NCBI GenBank assembly: GCA_020698575.1
Contig: CM036247.1
Span: forward strand, 30,666,431-30,730,430
Length of the DNA: 64,000 nucleotides
Source: Bostrychus sinensis
Lineage: Eukaryota; Chordata; Actinopteri; Gobiiformes; Eleotridae
Direction of reading: 5' to 3'
This document shows, piece by piece, positions 1-12,200 of this stretch; position 1 is the stretch's first letter; each line of letters begins with the position of its first letter. The notes under the pieces are model-generated. The model saw only the letters and a list, made by a program, of their open reading frames with translations. It had not been told where the DNA came from and made no database searches. The translations under genes and the position numbers were made by a program.

Positions 1-32
1 TTTAGGGAAAGTCTTTGATCAGTTGATACTGG

Positions 33-213
33 AGTCATGGTTGGACCATGACTGATGTGGACAGAGCTAGAATAGAGACTGGTTTGAACAGAGCAGAAAA
101 GCCTGATTTACTATTTTGCATAAAAGGTCTGTTCCTGTAGAAATGATTCTGCCCTGTTCAAACTTAGTCACTATTATAGCCCTATCCTCATCAGTCATAG
201 TCCAACCGTGACT
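33..213. repeat. Hairpin-forming inverted repeat (MITE-like)
   Basis: Positions 33-96 and 149-213 are imperfect reverse complements of each other over about 64 bases. Both arms carry the AGTCATGGTTGGAC-type end and a TTTGAACAG-type inner part. The ~50-base spacer contains no gene. This is the shape of a small non-autonomous DNA element or a foldback repeat. No target-site duplication was identified. The rest of 214-709 is AT-rich and presumably an intron of the kinase-like gene. Confidence 0.55.
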
Positions 214-709
214 CAGATGAACAGCGTCACACATGACTCCATCATCAGCTGCTGAAATATTCTTATCTCATTAATGTAAAACTACAGTAAAGAGTTCAGT
301 TCTGAGGTGAAAGCTATTTTAAGAAATTATACGTGCTACCAAAATTTTTAATTCTCATTATGACCACATTTCCAATGGTTAAAAAATTAAAAAGTGGTTC
401 AAGAAAATGTTCCATTTTTGGTACTAAATATAAAGACTGTACCTTTTCCACCATGTTGATGTGACTAATGATCTCTCACCAATGTGAACAAAGTGTTATT
501 TTTACAAAATTGTACTGTAGAAATTAAGGTAATATCCTGTAAAAGCTTAATAGTGTCACTGTATTTTTATGGGAAATTTTTGGCAACCACAGCTATCAGA
601 TTTTTACCATAAATATGCTAGTAATTTCCTGTAAAATTTGCAGACATTTTTTCCCGTGTATCAACTAATGCCTATTTTTGATTTCCTTGTCTTCATGGCT
701 CTAAAACAG

Positions 710-1844
710 AACAGTCAACCACAACAATGTGGTGAAGCTTGTGGCAAGAATAGAAAAACATGGACACCTGTGGTATATCCCAATGGAACTGATTGAAGGA
801 CAAACCTTGAAGAATTTTATGTTCCATCCGATGAGAGCCGGCATTCAGGTATGTCTCTACAACCCCTACAGAAAAGTCTCAGTATAATAGAAAGTACATG
901 TGTGAGCTTTCTTTCTTCTCCCAGCTCACTCTGCTAAACAAAAGCACGATCATAACAGGGATGTGTGAAGGTCTGCTGTATCTCCACAATAACAATATTA
1001 TACACCGTGACCTTAAGCCCGATAACATCATGGTAAATATAAATGTACTGCTGCTTTACAATTCACTATTTGTTGTCACTACTAGTTAAAAAGTGTACCT
1101 ATAAGTAGCCAGTGTAACTGTGGATTTTGATGTTTTTTTTTTAATTTGTCTTCCTCTAAGGTGGAAGCTGGAACTTTCCGCCCTGTTATTATTGACTTAG
1201 GATTTGCCAAGTTTCAATATGGTGGCTTTAGCTCGGCGCAAGACAAAGGGAATTGTGCCTATGCTGCTCCGGAGATCATCTACTTACCGTACGCTAAGCG
1301 AAACAAAAGCGCTGATGTGTGGGCCCTGGGTAAGATCATTGCTGAGCTTCTTGTTGGACACCAGATAGGGCGAACCAGCCCCGCTCACATCCAGGACCTA
1401 CTGAGAGACCACTGTGGGTACTGTGAACCAGTCGCTCAAATGTTAGATGGCAGCCCAATACCAAGAGCCACTATGGCAAGTGTCATTGGTCAGATCAGAG
1501 AAGCACAGGGACAAGTAGAAGATAATGAGCCTATAATGACCTGGACAGGGGAGACTTCTCTCCAGCCTTATTTTAACAGTGAACCTGCTGGTGCTATGTC
1601 CATGGACTTTTACCAGGACATATGTGCTTTGCAGTCTGATCTGCCTCCAAATTTCTCCTTTCCAAAGCCACTCCCCCCTAACCACATCATCACACTGAAC
1701 TACATTACAAGAGACAGCAGAGGAGGTTTAGTACAGGTAAAAGGAGAAATACAGACCAGAGGTGGCAGACTACATCGTGTGTGGTGGGTAAAATGTGCAC
1801 CTAATGCACTAGATATGAAACATTTGCCAAGGTATTTAAAATGA
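710..1844 (+). CDS. Protein-kinase-like gene, last three coding exons (5' part outside window)
   Basis: Three exons join in frame: 710-848, 925-1032 and 1161-1844 (stop TGA 1842-1844), each bounded by AG and GT. They encode the second half of a eukaryotic protein kinase domain. Exon 1 gives the region around NNVVKLV and the hinge-like segment WYIPMELIEG. Exon 2 ends with the catalytic loop HRDLKPDN (1003-1026). Exon 3 has DLG (1194-1202) in place of the usual DFG, then APE (1266-1274) and SADVWALG of subdomain IX. Catalytic Asp and Asn and the metal-binding Asp are present, so activity is possible. The glycine loop and VAIK lysine would lie upstream, outside the window. After the kinase fold, ~120 residues of unrecognised tail follow, containing YFNSEPAGAMSMDFYQD and ending RYLK. 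I cannot assign a family; fish carry many lineage-specific kinases of this kind. Confidence 0.8.
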
Positions 1845-2483
1845 ATGGATGTAATATTGGAGAGCATTTAATCAACCAGTACTGTTTGTTTTTAGAGTTG
1901 ACTATAAATGTAGTATAGATTCATGCATGTGTATGATACATCCACTGGTTTATTTTGTTGCTCTGTAACATCATCCAGAGCATGGTCTATGTTGTTTTAT
2001 ATAGTGACCATCAGGTAAAGACAATGGCTTGCCTATGGACTACAAGAGATCTGAGTATTGATGGAGATAATATATTGATTTCTTTATTGTATTACTACAT
2101 CATGCATTGATATAAGCCTTGGTCAAAGTAGAATTGGGGTATTTTTTTCCCAAATCACTTAGCTAATTTTGGCATCAGCAGCATATTTTAAAACAAAATT
2201 AAGACATTAATGGCTGGTAAAATAATGCTGCTGTAAACCAATGAATGTACAGTGTATTTGTGAAGAGCTCACTTCTGATTGATTAAAAAGGGATGGTGGG
2301 AGACTTATCTGTATCTGGGGACACTTTTGGGTCATTTTTATGATTTATAAACGTTCATGGCTGAAACCTTATCACAGCACTTATTAGCACCTTTTTTTTT
2401 TTTTTTTACTGTGAATTGGCCAAATTTTTTATGAACTTATAATTGTTATTTCTACTGTAAAAGTAAATTCATTCATCAATAAA
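1845..2483 (+). other. 3' UTR of the kinase-like gene with poly(A) signal
   Basis: AT-rich sequence without a reading frame follows the stop codon. The first convincing AATAAA on this strand is at 2478-2483, which fits the end of the transcript just downstream. A T-run lies at 2392-2407. Confidence 0.5.
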
Positions 2484-2519
2484 AACAATGAAAAAGGCAC
2501 TTTGAATGATTGGTTTATT
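2478..2519. terminator. Back-to-back poly(A) signals of two convergent genes
   Basis: AATAAA on the plus strand (2478-2483) lies about 30 bases from AATAAA on the minus strand (TTTATT at 2514-2519). The first would serve the kinase-like gene, the second the b4galt3 transcript coming from the right. Cleavage normally falls 10-30 bases downstream of each signal, so the two transcripts would end within, or overlap by, a few tens of bases. Position is inferred; no transcript evidence is available. Confidence 0.45.
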
Positions 2520-5500
2520 AATGTATTTAAGGCCACTGTGGACTGTGCGAAATACAAAATGAGAGCAGGAGAACTTGCATCTGAAGACAGTTGATTTCAA
2601 TAGTTAAACAGCAGATTACAAATAAATTATATGAATGCTAAGTATCTACTAAAAAAATAAACCAAGTCATGCGTTACATGGCAAAATAGTGTTCAATTCA
2701 TAACCATTTTACCCAGGAATGGCATCATCAGTTTAAACATATTTGGCAAACATTGCTGTAACGGTAACAGTGGTAAAATCCAGATTTATGGGAAAACATT
2801 TGTTGCATTTTGACATTTAAGTTTGCTGAGTTTTTTTCCACATTAAAAGGTGGGTTGCGTAGTTTTTTTTTTAAAATTAGAAAACATTATTTATATCAAT
2901 GCCTTTATGATCAACTCTGAGTTAAAAATAGAAATTAAGTGTGCCACAGCTCCAACAGTACTAGATATGTCCTCTCTGAGCCACTGTAGGAATTCATTTA
3001 TTTTCCACTTTTTTCTCTGAATTTCTCAAAATTGTGCACACCACACACCAAGCCCCTGGCTGCTTAGCATTGATACTTCCATAAATGATACAAAAAAAAA
3101 AAAAAAAAAAAAAAAAGGATTTGAGTATCAAAGACATATTTCCAATTCATAGTGTGTGTGGTTGGTAGTGGGCTTTGCAATCTTTGACGCATAAACTCCA
3201 AAATGACAACTGCAACTTAGTCATCTGCCAATATTGTGAAACTCAAACATTTATTTCCATGAGCCTATGTAGTGTTAATTGCTCCTATAGATATAACGGC
3301 TAAATATAGATATTGCGAATGTCCTCTACCCCCATTTAGTTGACTGGCTACCATTTACTGAAACCATTCTGATTATGAATTTTGATGGCTATTGAAGACA
3401 TGTCATTTAATCATTGGCTTGTAAATGCGTGCACAGCTGATGTTTTGATAATCTTTTGACGTGGCCTGAACAAAAACAAAATAACTTCTGGATGGCCATG
3501 AACATCACAACAATGTTTTCATATTAGCATGCTTTGCATTTTCTTTATGCAACCACTGATATGTATTATCTGTTCATTGTACGCTCTGACTTCCATACAA
3601 ACTGATAAGATGTTCGTTCTGCCAGACATGAAAATGCTACTATGTTGAAATCTTATCTTGGTAACAACAAGTACCACAAAGATACACAAAACATGACATA
3701 GGTGTTTGAAAATATTTCAAAAATGATAACAAACATAGTATTCTGAACGGGACAAATAGAAATTCTTTAGGCCCACTGACAAAGCCATTGATATGACAAC
3801 ACACATCTCCTCTTTGGTTTTCAGTCTATACCCTGCTACTAGATACAAAATTAAACAATCGGAGAGTGCAGTGCATGGGCAATGTGGGAAGATATGGAAT
3901 TGAATATTTCATAACCATCCTTTGCTAAAATATGCTATATATGCTGAACAGTATTGTGCGATTAGCATGGAAACAACTGCATGTTTTTAGATGAAAGGAC
4001 TGAAGATGAGGCTTTAACAGCTAAAGATTAAAGTGAAGGCAACTAGTTTTCTACTCTGTCCAAGGCAAACAGACTATTGACAAAGACGGAATAAAATGGA
4101 ATGTGCGAAATTTTAAAGGAACTTATTGCTTGCAAAAAAAAAACAGTATGAGTAAATTTCTTGGCCTCTAAAGAGAATAGCTAGGTAAAGTCAGTGATGA
4201 CAAGACTACATTCACATTAAGTTTTAAAATATGAATGCAGTAGAATGGACGTAACCTAAAATAATTACTCTAAAAGGGCCATTTACACTGGTACAAGTTT
4301 GGTCAGTACAGCCTTCATTCAGAGAGATCTAATTTCTTAAGATAATTCCTATGTATTGGCAACAGATTTTTTCATTTTCCCATACCAACCTGTAGTGTAC
4401 TGACCCAACTTGCACTTTAACTATAAATGGAAAAAAAATCTTGGTTGCTGGTTGCTAATATACTGTATTTTTGAATGTATTTTTGTTGACGTCTGTTTTC
4501 ATGAGATCTGATTGGTCAGTGGCTGCACCTTTTTTATGTGCCTATGCCCCAACGGTCAGAAAAAAATTAGACTCACATGAGAAAAGAGTGCAAGTTATCA
4601 TAGAGATTCAATTACCTCATTGACTTATGCTAATCTAACTTCTAACACAATCCTGATCCTACCTGACTAATTATAAACGTTTGTCTGGAAAATAGGATGG
4701 GTGTATGACATGCTTCACTTCTCTGATTGGCTGTTTTAAATTGAGAGGTGAGCTAGTTCAACCAATTGCATTTATAGGTAGTTTAATCACCTTCCATTTG
4801 TTCCGCCTCTTGAAAATCTAACTCAATTGCCAAGAACCAGTAATTCTTTGTATAGAACTGAAAAAATAAAGATGCAGAGTTTTCCCCATCACCAACTCTA
4901 CCTTATGTCACTTTTTATCATCATCAATAAAAAGTAGTAAAAATAAGCTAAACTCGTAACTTGGAAAAATACACTTTTCAACCAAACATGCATAAAAGCA
5001 TTCCAGCTTGAAGGCCCTTTGAAAGAAGACACCTGTTATACATATACATGTGTGTAAATATATTTATATTTGTCTATATTCATGAAGCTGGTTAAGATAT
5101 GTCGGCTGTTTTGCCAAAAGCAGTAACAGTACTACAGCAATACAAAAATCACCCATTTAAGTTCCTTCACTCTGTAATCAAAATAGCAGCTCTCACTCCA
5201 CAGCAAAAATCATTAGACGTGTTTCCACCAAGACGGTACAGCATGGGCTGGGTTGGTTCAGGCATTATCAGGCATTATTCAAAACATCCCCAAAAAGTGT
5301 TTTGCAAGTCTCCATCTTTTAGGAGAACTTTGGCAGAGGTCACATAAAGTATGTTTGTATAACGTGATGAAACAAAAGTTTACATTTGTTGTGAATTGAA
5401 TGCATCAGTCTTACGGCGAAAGACACTCAAAGTCACTTTGCAATTAATTGCTTTAGTCATTCATTCAATGGTAATCTTTTTCTGCCACAGCTGCCCTGGG

Positions 5501-6245
5501 ACAGACTAACAGGCAAACGGCTCTGCCTACTAAACTACTGATGCCCCAGTGTATAGAAAGCTGGGATTTAACAGGAAAAGGTCTACAGTTTACTGCAGAA
5601 TGTAGTCTCTTACTTTTCTTTTTCCTTTCTCTGCTGCAGTTTTTACCTCCTTGATATAAGCAGCTTGTTTCTCACCACTGAGCAGGTTAACCATAAAGCC
5701 CAAGTTTCCATATAGATCTCCCTCTATAGAAAGTAAACCAGCCTTGTTATATCAGGCTTAACTCCAAAATAATCTCGTTAAACCTCTAATCCAGCTTCGT
5801 AGTACAGAGTATTGGAAATGTGAGCCTTTTTAAGTTGAACCAAACACGACCCGTAGTGTACTGCTCCAGTGAAAACACGCCTATAGTCTGGCACAGTGCA
5901 ACTGTTCCTTTAATCCCGACATTCTAAAGAAGAAAAAAAAAAAAAAAGAAGTTTCTAAGGCATCACAAGGTTTAACCAGCGACCACAGCGCTGTAGATCG
6001 ATAAACTCATAGAGTCCAACTTTTACCCATTACTCTTCGTTGTGGCTCCCATGGAAGAATTCTCAGAGGCAGAAACAGGCTCAAAAACTTGAGCTGAGAG
6101 GCCGCCATCTAGAGCAGGTTCAAAATATCACAAAATATTGTCCAACTGTCCAGCGGCAAGGACATTTCCAAGTTCTATTTAGAGAAAAAGTCACCAGCCC
6201 ACTGCATTGACAGCGTTATTCCAGTGAAGTAATGCTAGGCTTGTT
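2500..6245 (-). other. b4galt3: Probable long 3' UTR of b4galt3
   Basis: Between the b4galt3 stop codon (6246) and the minus-strand AATAAA at 2514-2519 there is no other gene: about 3.7 kb of AT-rich, mostly unique sequence. It holds a 26-base A run at 3091-3116 and smaller A or T tracts. Earlier cleavage sites inside the stretch are possible, so the true 3' UTR may be shorter. Confidence 0.4.
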
Positions 6246-9200
6246 CTACTTCTCTGAGCGCGCCTCTTTCAGTTTGGTAGTGGTGACAGCTGGGGCTTTC
6301 GATGGTTCTTTAGGGCCAGAGGTGGGCGGGACTTTGGCAGGGGTGAGCAGTGGCTTGGGAAATGGCTTTAAACCTGCTTCTGTGCCAATGTTTACAGTTA
6401 TGTTAGTGTAGAGGGGCTGGTACTCCTTGGAGATGATCTCATACTCCACCGTGTTCATGCCGTCCATCTTCCAGGTCTGACGCGTCTTGGCCAGCATGTT
6501 GAACCTTTTAAAACGGAAAACAACAGAGCTGTAAATTTACAGTACATGACTTTATACATCACTTTTATTGGCCTGTTTACCTCTTGGGGTTGACGTCGTT
6601 GCCCTTGTCCAGCTTGTGTTTGATCATCTTGTACCGGCCCAACTTGACTGATGGCCGAGCGATGTACATCCCCGCCAAGGACACTCTGGAAAGAGAAGTA
6701 GCCATGAATCTTTACAGAAAAAAAAAAAAGCTATTTAAAAAAAAAAAGCTGATTTAAGAATAAATTGCGGTGGTCTCTTAATTTTCCAAGCTGTATGTCC
6801 ATTCGTTCTGCAGCCCCTAGAAATCCATCTGAAACTGATATGAGGGTCCAGTCTTTACACAGAACAGAAAAAAAAAAGAATGGCCAGGCGATAAATTCAT
6901 CTTTATATCAGTGTGTTGGGAGAAAGCCAGAGAGAACATGCATACTAAAAGTCAGATTTTTTTTTGTTTTTAGCAATAATTCTGACATATTCCCAAAATA
7001 TTGTTACCTGATTCCAATATCGTCATCCTCTCCTCCCCAGCCCCAGTAATTGTTGGGAAAACCGTTCATTTTTAGGTAGTGCAGTGGGGACAGGGCAGAC
7101 ACGCCTCCGAAGTACATTTTGTATGGAAGCCTGAAAAAAAAAAAAAATAATAATTTAGATAGTTGATAGTTTAGTTGATTCAAGCAAATAAAAACAAACA
7201 AAAAAAAAAAACATACTTGTAGCCAAACTTGTCCATGGCGATTGCAGCGTGTTTGGGATTGGCGTCGCAGGTGTACAGGTTGCGATCGTCCTCTGGTATG
7301 AGGTCTACGTCGTGGAAGAAGAGGCAGTCCCAGTTCTCCTCCTTCATGGCCTCTCGGAAGCCCACATTCATTAGCTTAGCCCTGTTAAACGTGTAGTTTC
7401 CAGCCTGTGAAGTAACCACACAAACAACACATGTGTGTCCGCCTTTGGGAACAATTAAAACACGCCCTAGCACAGCAAAGCAAAGCGTCTTGTCAGAGCT
7501 TGTAGCAGTAACGTGTAACAGGGACACAGTGCATGTGACATACAATAATGAATAAACCAGGGTAAGTGCCACTACTTGTCAGCCTGTACACCAAATAAGG
7601 GAGACCAAAACATATGGGACTTTCATGGACAGCTTGATTTATAAATATTCTAGTTCATTCTTACACTTATTCCTGACTGATTCACAACTTCCTTGCTGGG
7701 AAAGTAAAATTGTGATGTATGTATTGTGTGTATTGGCACACACAATTACATAGCTGATCACCGTCAATAAGATTTTCAGGGTCCATGGGAAAAGCAGTCG
7801 CAACACAATTATGATGGCTTCTCCCTTCAGGGGTTGCCACAGTAAATCTGGTGATTTCTCAGTCTGTTAAAGCTTTTTATGAAGAATGCCCTTTCTAATG
7901 TAACCCTCTCTATTTTGTCTGGTTTGAGACTGCCACAAAGGTAAACTGGAGGATAGTAAAGTCATTTATTTTGTCCCGCTTATTCCCATTAGGAGTTACA
8001 GGTGGCATGAGTCTATCCCATGAGTAATAAAAACTAATAATAAGCCTTGCTTTTTTAAACAAGATGTGGGGCTAGAACCTATTTCATCTCGCACTAAAAA
8101 ATACCTGGACTGTCTCAAACTAATTAGTTAAATGAGTTCCTGAGTACTTTTTCCAACACATACTTTGACTTGAGTAAATTGTATGGGAAAAGGAAAAAAG
8201 TTAAATTTTACTCTTACTTTAGTAGAGTACTCAAAATTATTTTCTAACTCAGCACTGAGCTAGAAAATACTTTTGAGTACTCTTACCTTGCAATCAGATG
8301 GTCCTGGACTCGAACCAGGTTTAGACATAGTAGTACTACTACATTCTTTTAAGTAATTTGTACCTTGACATTTATTTGAGTAATATTATTTTGACATGAT
8401 GGCATATTAACTTGTGTACCAATTATCAGTATTTCTGATCAGAAACTCTACAGGTTCAAGCCATTTTATATTATGCTCCTCACTTCTTTAAAAGTACACC
8501 AGAGGGCACTGTTCTACTTGTCTACAGTAGTCTCCAGCCAACATAAAAATGACTCTGCTGATATGAAACATTCTAAACACAAAAAATTCTACAAGACAAA
8601 ATTAGAGAGAAGAGTCCCTAAAAACGTTACCTGGTGGATGACATAGATGCCGTAGCTGAGCTGTTGGCGCTGGAGGAAGGGGTGCAGGTAGTAGAGCAGG
8701 AACTTGAGGTGGTGCTCCCTGTGTCGGTGTGGGATGATGATGGCCGTGCGGTGCCTGGCCTCACAGTCCGGGGGCCTATAGCGTCCGCCCCGTACCACCA
8801 TAGGATTCTTCTGCTGCACCTCTGCCAAAGTGAGGCCTGATGGAAAACTGACGTGGATGGGTCCAGCTGTCATTAGCAAGCAGGAGAGTTATGGGTAAGC
8901 AAATAGCTTGGTTATGGAAAAAGTCCAGGATTTGAATAGGACCTTAGGGTTTAAACAAGCTTAAAGCACCATAATTATCTACATTTTTCTACTTTGCCCT
9001 GTTCCCTGTATAAACTTAGCCAGCACTGGAATATCTGTATTTTTATTAATTCAATGCTGACCAACTACTAATGGGTGTGCACACACATTAAAATCTTTCA
9101 CTAGACATTGTAAGCTTTGAGAGCACTTTGAGAGCACAGCCCTCTGCCAAGACATCAAAGTTAAATAAAAAAAAAAAAAAATCCTCCAGGCAGACAGTAA

Positions 9201-12200
9201 TTCAAATCCACATCAACAACATGGCCTTTACCTGCAAATGTTATCAAAATCTGACTAAAAATACACAAATCAGCAAACTAGAAGCATCAAGGATGGACAG
9301 CCCTCCACCAAGGCAGTAGTTAAGTTAGTAGTCGCAATAGTTACGATATTTTGCCCAGACCTCTACTCAAGTCACAAAACCCTTATACTGTATGTGCCGA
9401 TAAAAAGAATACACTAAAATAACAACTGTATTTTCCGGACTATAAGTCGCACTTTTTTTCATAGTCTGCCTAGGGGTGCGACGTATACTCAGGTGCGACT
9501 TATATATTAAAATATTTCAGGTGTTGGTTAGAGGGCACTCTAGGCTTGTGTACCAGCATCTGCTGCACCTGTACTACTGACAATTTAAAATGTAAACATT
9601 ACCGCTAACAACTTAGGCTATAAAGACAACTGAGAAAGAGCGGAATAATTGGAAATGGAACTGATGCTGAGTCTGATGACAGCCACGCAGAGGAGGAAGC
9701 GGCGCTTCGTCTACCTCCGGAGTTGGCGGAGTTGTTCAGAAGTGACACCGAGGATGAAGAATTTCAAGGATTTAGTGATTAGGAGTGAGATGGTGAGTTT
9801 GGTGAACTTGTTATATTATGTTCTTTATGCTATAGTTATGTGAATAACTGTTAATATATTACATTAACATACGAGACACCTATTCACTTCGTTGTTTATG
9901 TTTCATGTAGCTGAATAACCATCAATGTGTTATGTTAGCAAAGCACACATCTATTCAGCCTGTTCTCTATTCTATTATTACTATAACTTGCCTTTCAAGA
10001 TGAAATGTCTGTTCTTGGTGTTGGATTTTGTAAAATAAATTTCCCCAAAAAATGTGACTTACAGTCCAGTGACTTATATACATTTTTTCCTTCTTCATTA
10101 TGCATTTTTTGGTTAGTGTGACCTATAGTTCGGAAAATATGGTATTTGGTCTTCTATTGATGCCTCGTAGCTCTTTGACCCTATCTTGCAAAGGTACAGA
10201 ATCCTGTCCTGATCAGAAACTAAAAAAATATTCTAGGACCATATTTACCTTTACTGAAAATGTCATAAAAATCTTACCATTATCTTAGTAAGTAATTTAA
10301 TCTAAAAACATCCGCAAACCAACACAGTAAAAAACATACCCTCCTTTGTTGAAGGAATAACATAGCCTAGAGAGCACTGAAATGGTGAGTCACAGTGAGA
10401 GTGAGGCTGAATATAGTTTGAATGTTCTTCTTGTTTGAAGCCTAAATATTTTGGGTTGTTGTTTGAATACATGATATAGCAAAGCAAATGTGCAAATTTT
10501 GAAAACTGACTTTGGTTATGTCAAACATGGGTCCAAAGAAAAATAATCATGGTTATGCTTTGCTTTCTTATTTAGATTTTATTTCTCCTTTATCCCTATT
10601 TATTGCATTTTATTTAATTATTATTGTTTATGTTCTTTTTTATTGTGAAATGGTTGGATTCTATGTTGTATGATTCCTAAACAAGCTTGTATTTTTGTTT
10701 TGTTTTTGGTCCTAGTTTGTTATTATATAAAAACCTTGTAAAGTTTTCAACAACCAAAAAGTAAATAATTAGGGATAAAATTGGATCACACAATTCCCCC
10801 ACAAAATAATTGGTTTATGTTAAAATGGTTGCAACACTACAAGATAATAAAGATATAATGTGAATCAATGAGTTTGTTTAGAATTTTCTAGGATTTTCAT
10901 ACTTTATCACCAATGACTTTCTATTTCACAAAGTAAAGAGGAAAAAAACACTGATTGGCTAATGTGTAACAAAAATAAGTTAATGGTTGCCTGGTTTATT
11001 ACTTATTAAAAAAAACATCTATTCAAGTGGTTTTGAGATAAAAAGTTTTATGGGACAATACACACTGTACTTTTTATCAAGTATATCAAGTATCATAGTG
11101 ATTGTTTACATTCATTTTGAAATGTTGAATGCTGAATTCCCTTAAGGTGGGAATAGTTTGTGCTAGTAAATGTTACAAGGGAGAAACAAAAGATGTGAGT
11201 ATAGTGTGTTGTTACACTATACCAAACCAGTATTAAAATGTGACGTTGACAGATTGCTGGTTGCTGATTGGTCAGAGAATGTTGTCAGTTGTGAGTCATA
11301 CACGCGACGTTAACCACAAAAACATTTTTAAAAGTCCCGACAACAGCTGAGCATAGTAGATCTTTTTTAGCGTAAAATGACACCGTGGAGCTTCGAGAAG
11401 GTCTGTACATTTATGACTGGTGGGTGACGAAATGAGAGAGTACATCAGGAAATCTCCCAACTGATGCCAGCTAACGGTTACCACTGGGTTTACATCCATT
11501 GCAGAGAAAAACTAAAAAAGCCACTACAGGGCCATTAACAGGGGTTAAAACAAAGACGGGTAGGGGTCAACACATTCTTAACATCTATGCAAAAACAAGT
11601 TATCTCCTTAATCTATGAAGTGTATTATTATATTTGTATGTCTTCAAGCAAGTGTTCATGTGGCTATCTCTATTGTAAATGTATGAGACCATGGTTTGCA
11701 AGGTGGGCATTTCGCCCCACACCTTTTAGCCTTTTCCAGCTCTTTTCTTTGGCTTTGCGAATGACCAAAAACCACAAAACCCAAACAAAATACAAAACAG
11801 CCTCTGCATCTTCCATTGTTGTTGTTTTTGTCAAGTTCACAGGACGTCCCATCAGTTAGGCGCCACTGTCCCCGCCCACAATAAACTGGTACTACGAAGT
11901 AATAGAAAACGACCCAAACCGAGTAAAACCAAGTAGTGCTTGTGGACAAAGGCCATAATTGAACTACAATGGGTCGTTCCACTTCTGAGTTGTACAGAAC
12001 TTGTACATAGACATATTTAACACTATTCTATAATGCTCATTTCCGACATTGCATTTTAAATCAAAAATGCTGAAACATGGGGTCACTGGAGTTGCTCTAT
12101 ATCATCACTGTTTGTCATCAAATTCCTACCACAATACGACCTCCATCAAATACAGGGAAACGCCAAAATAAAAGGCATTTTAAAAAATGCTGACATACAC

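Noticed and set aside
7180..7572. Reading the b4galt3 exon frame 130 codons through as one protein
   Set aside because: The conserved part is only 7217-7404. The sequence beyond the AG acceptor is intron.
11656..11982. Minus-strand frame of 108 codons in a b4galt3 intron
   Set aside because: The frames on both strands are open because the segment is GC-richer. Composition is odd (Trp/Cys-rich) and it looks like a transposon fragment.
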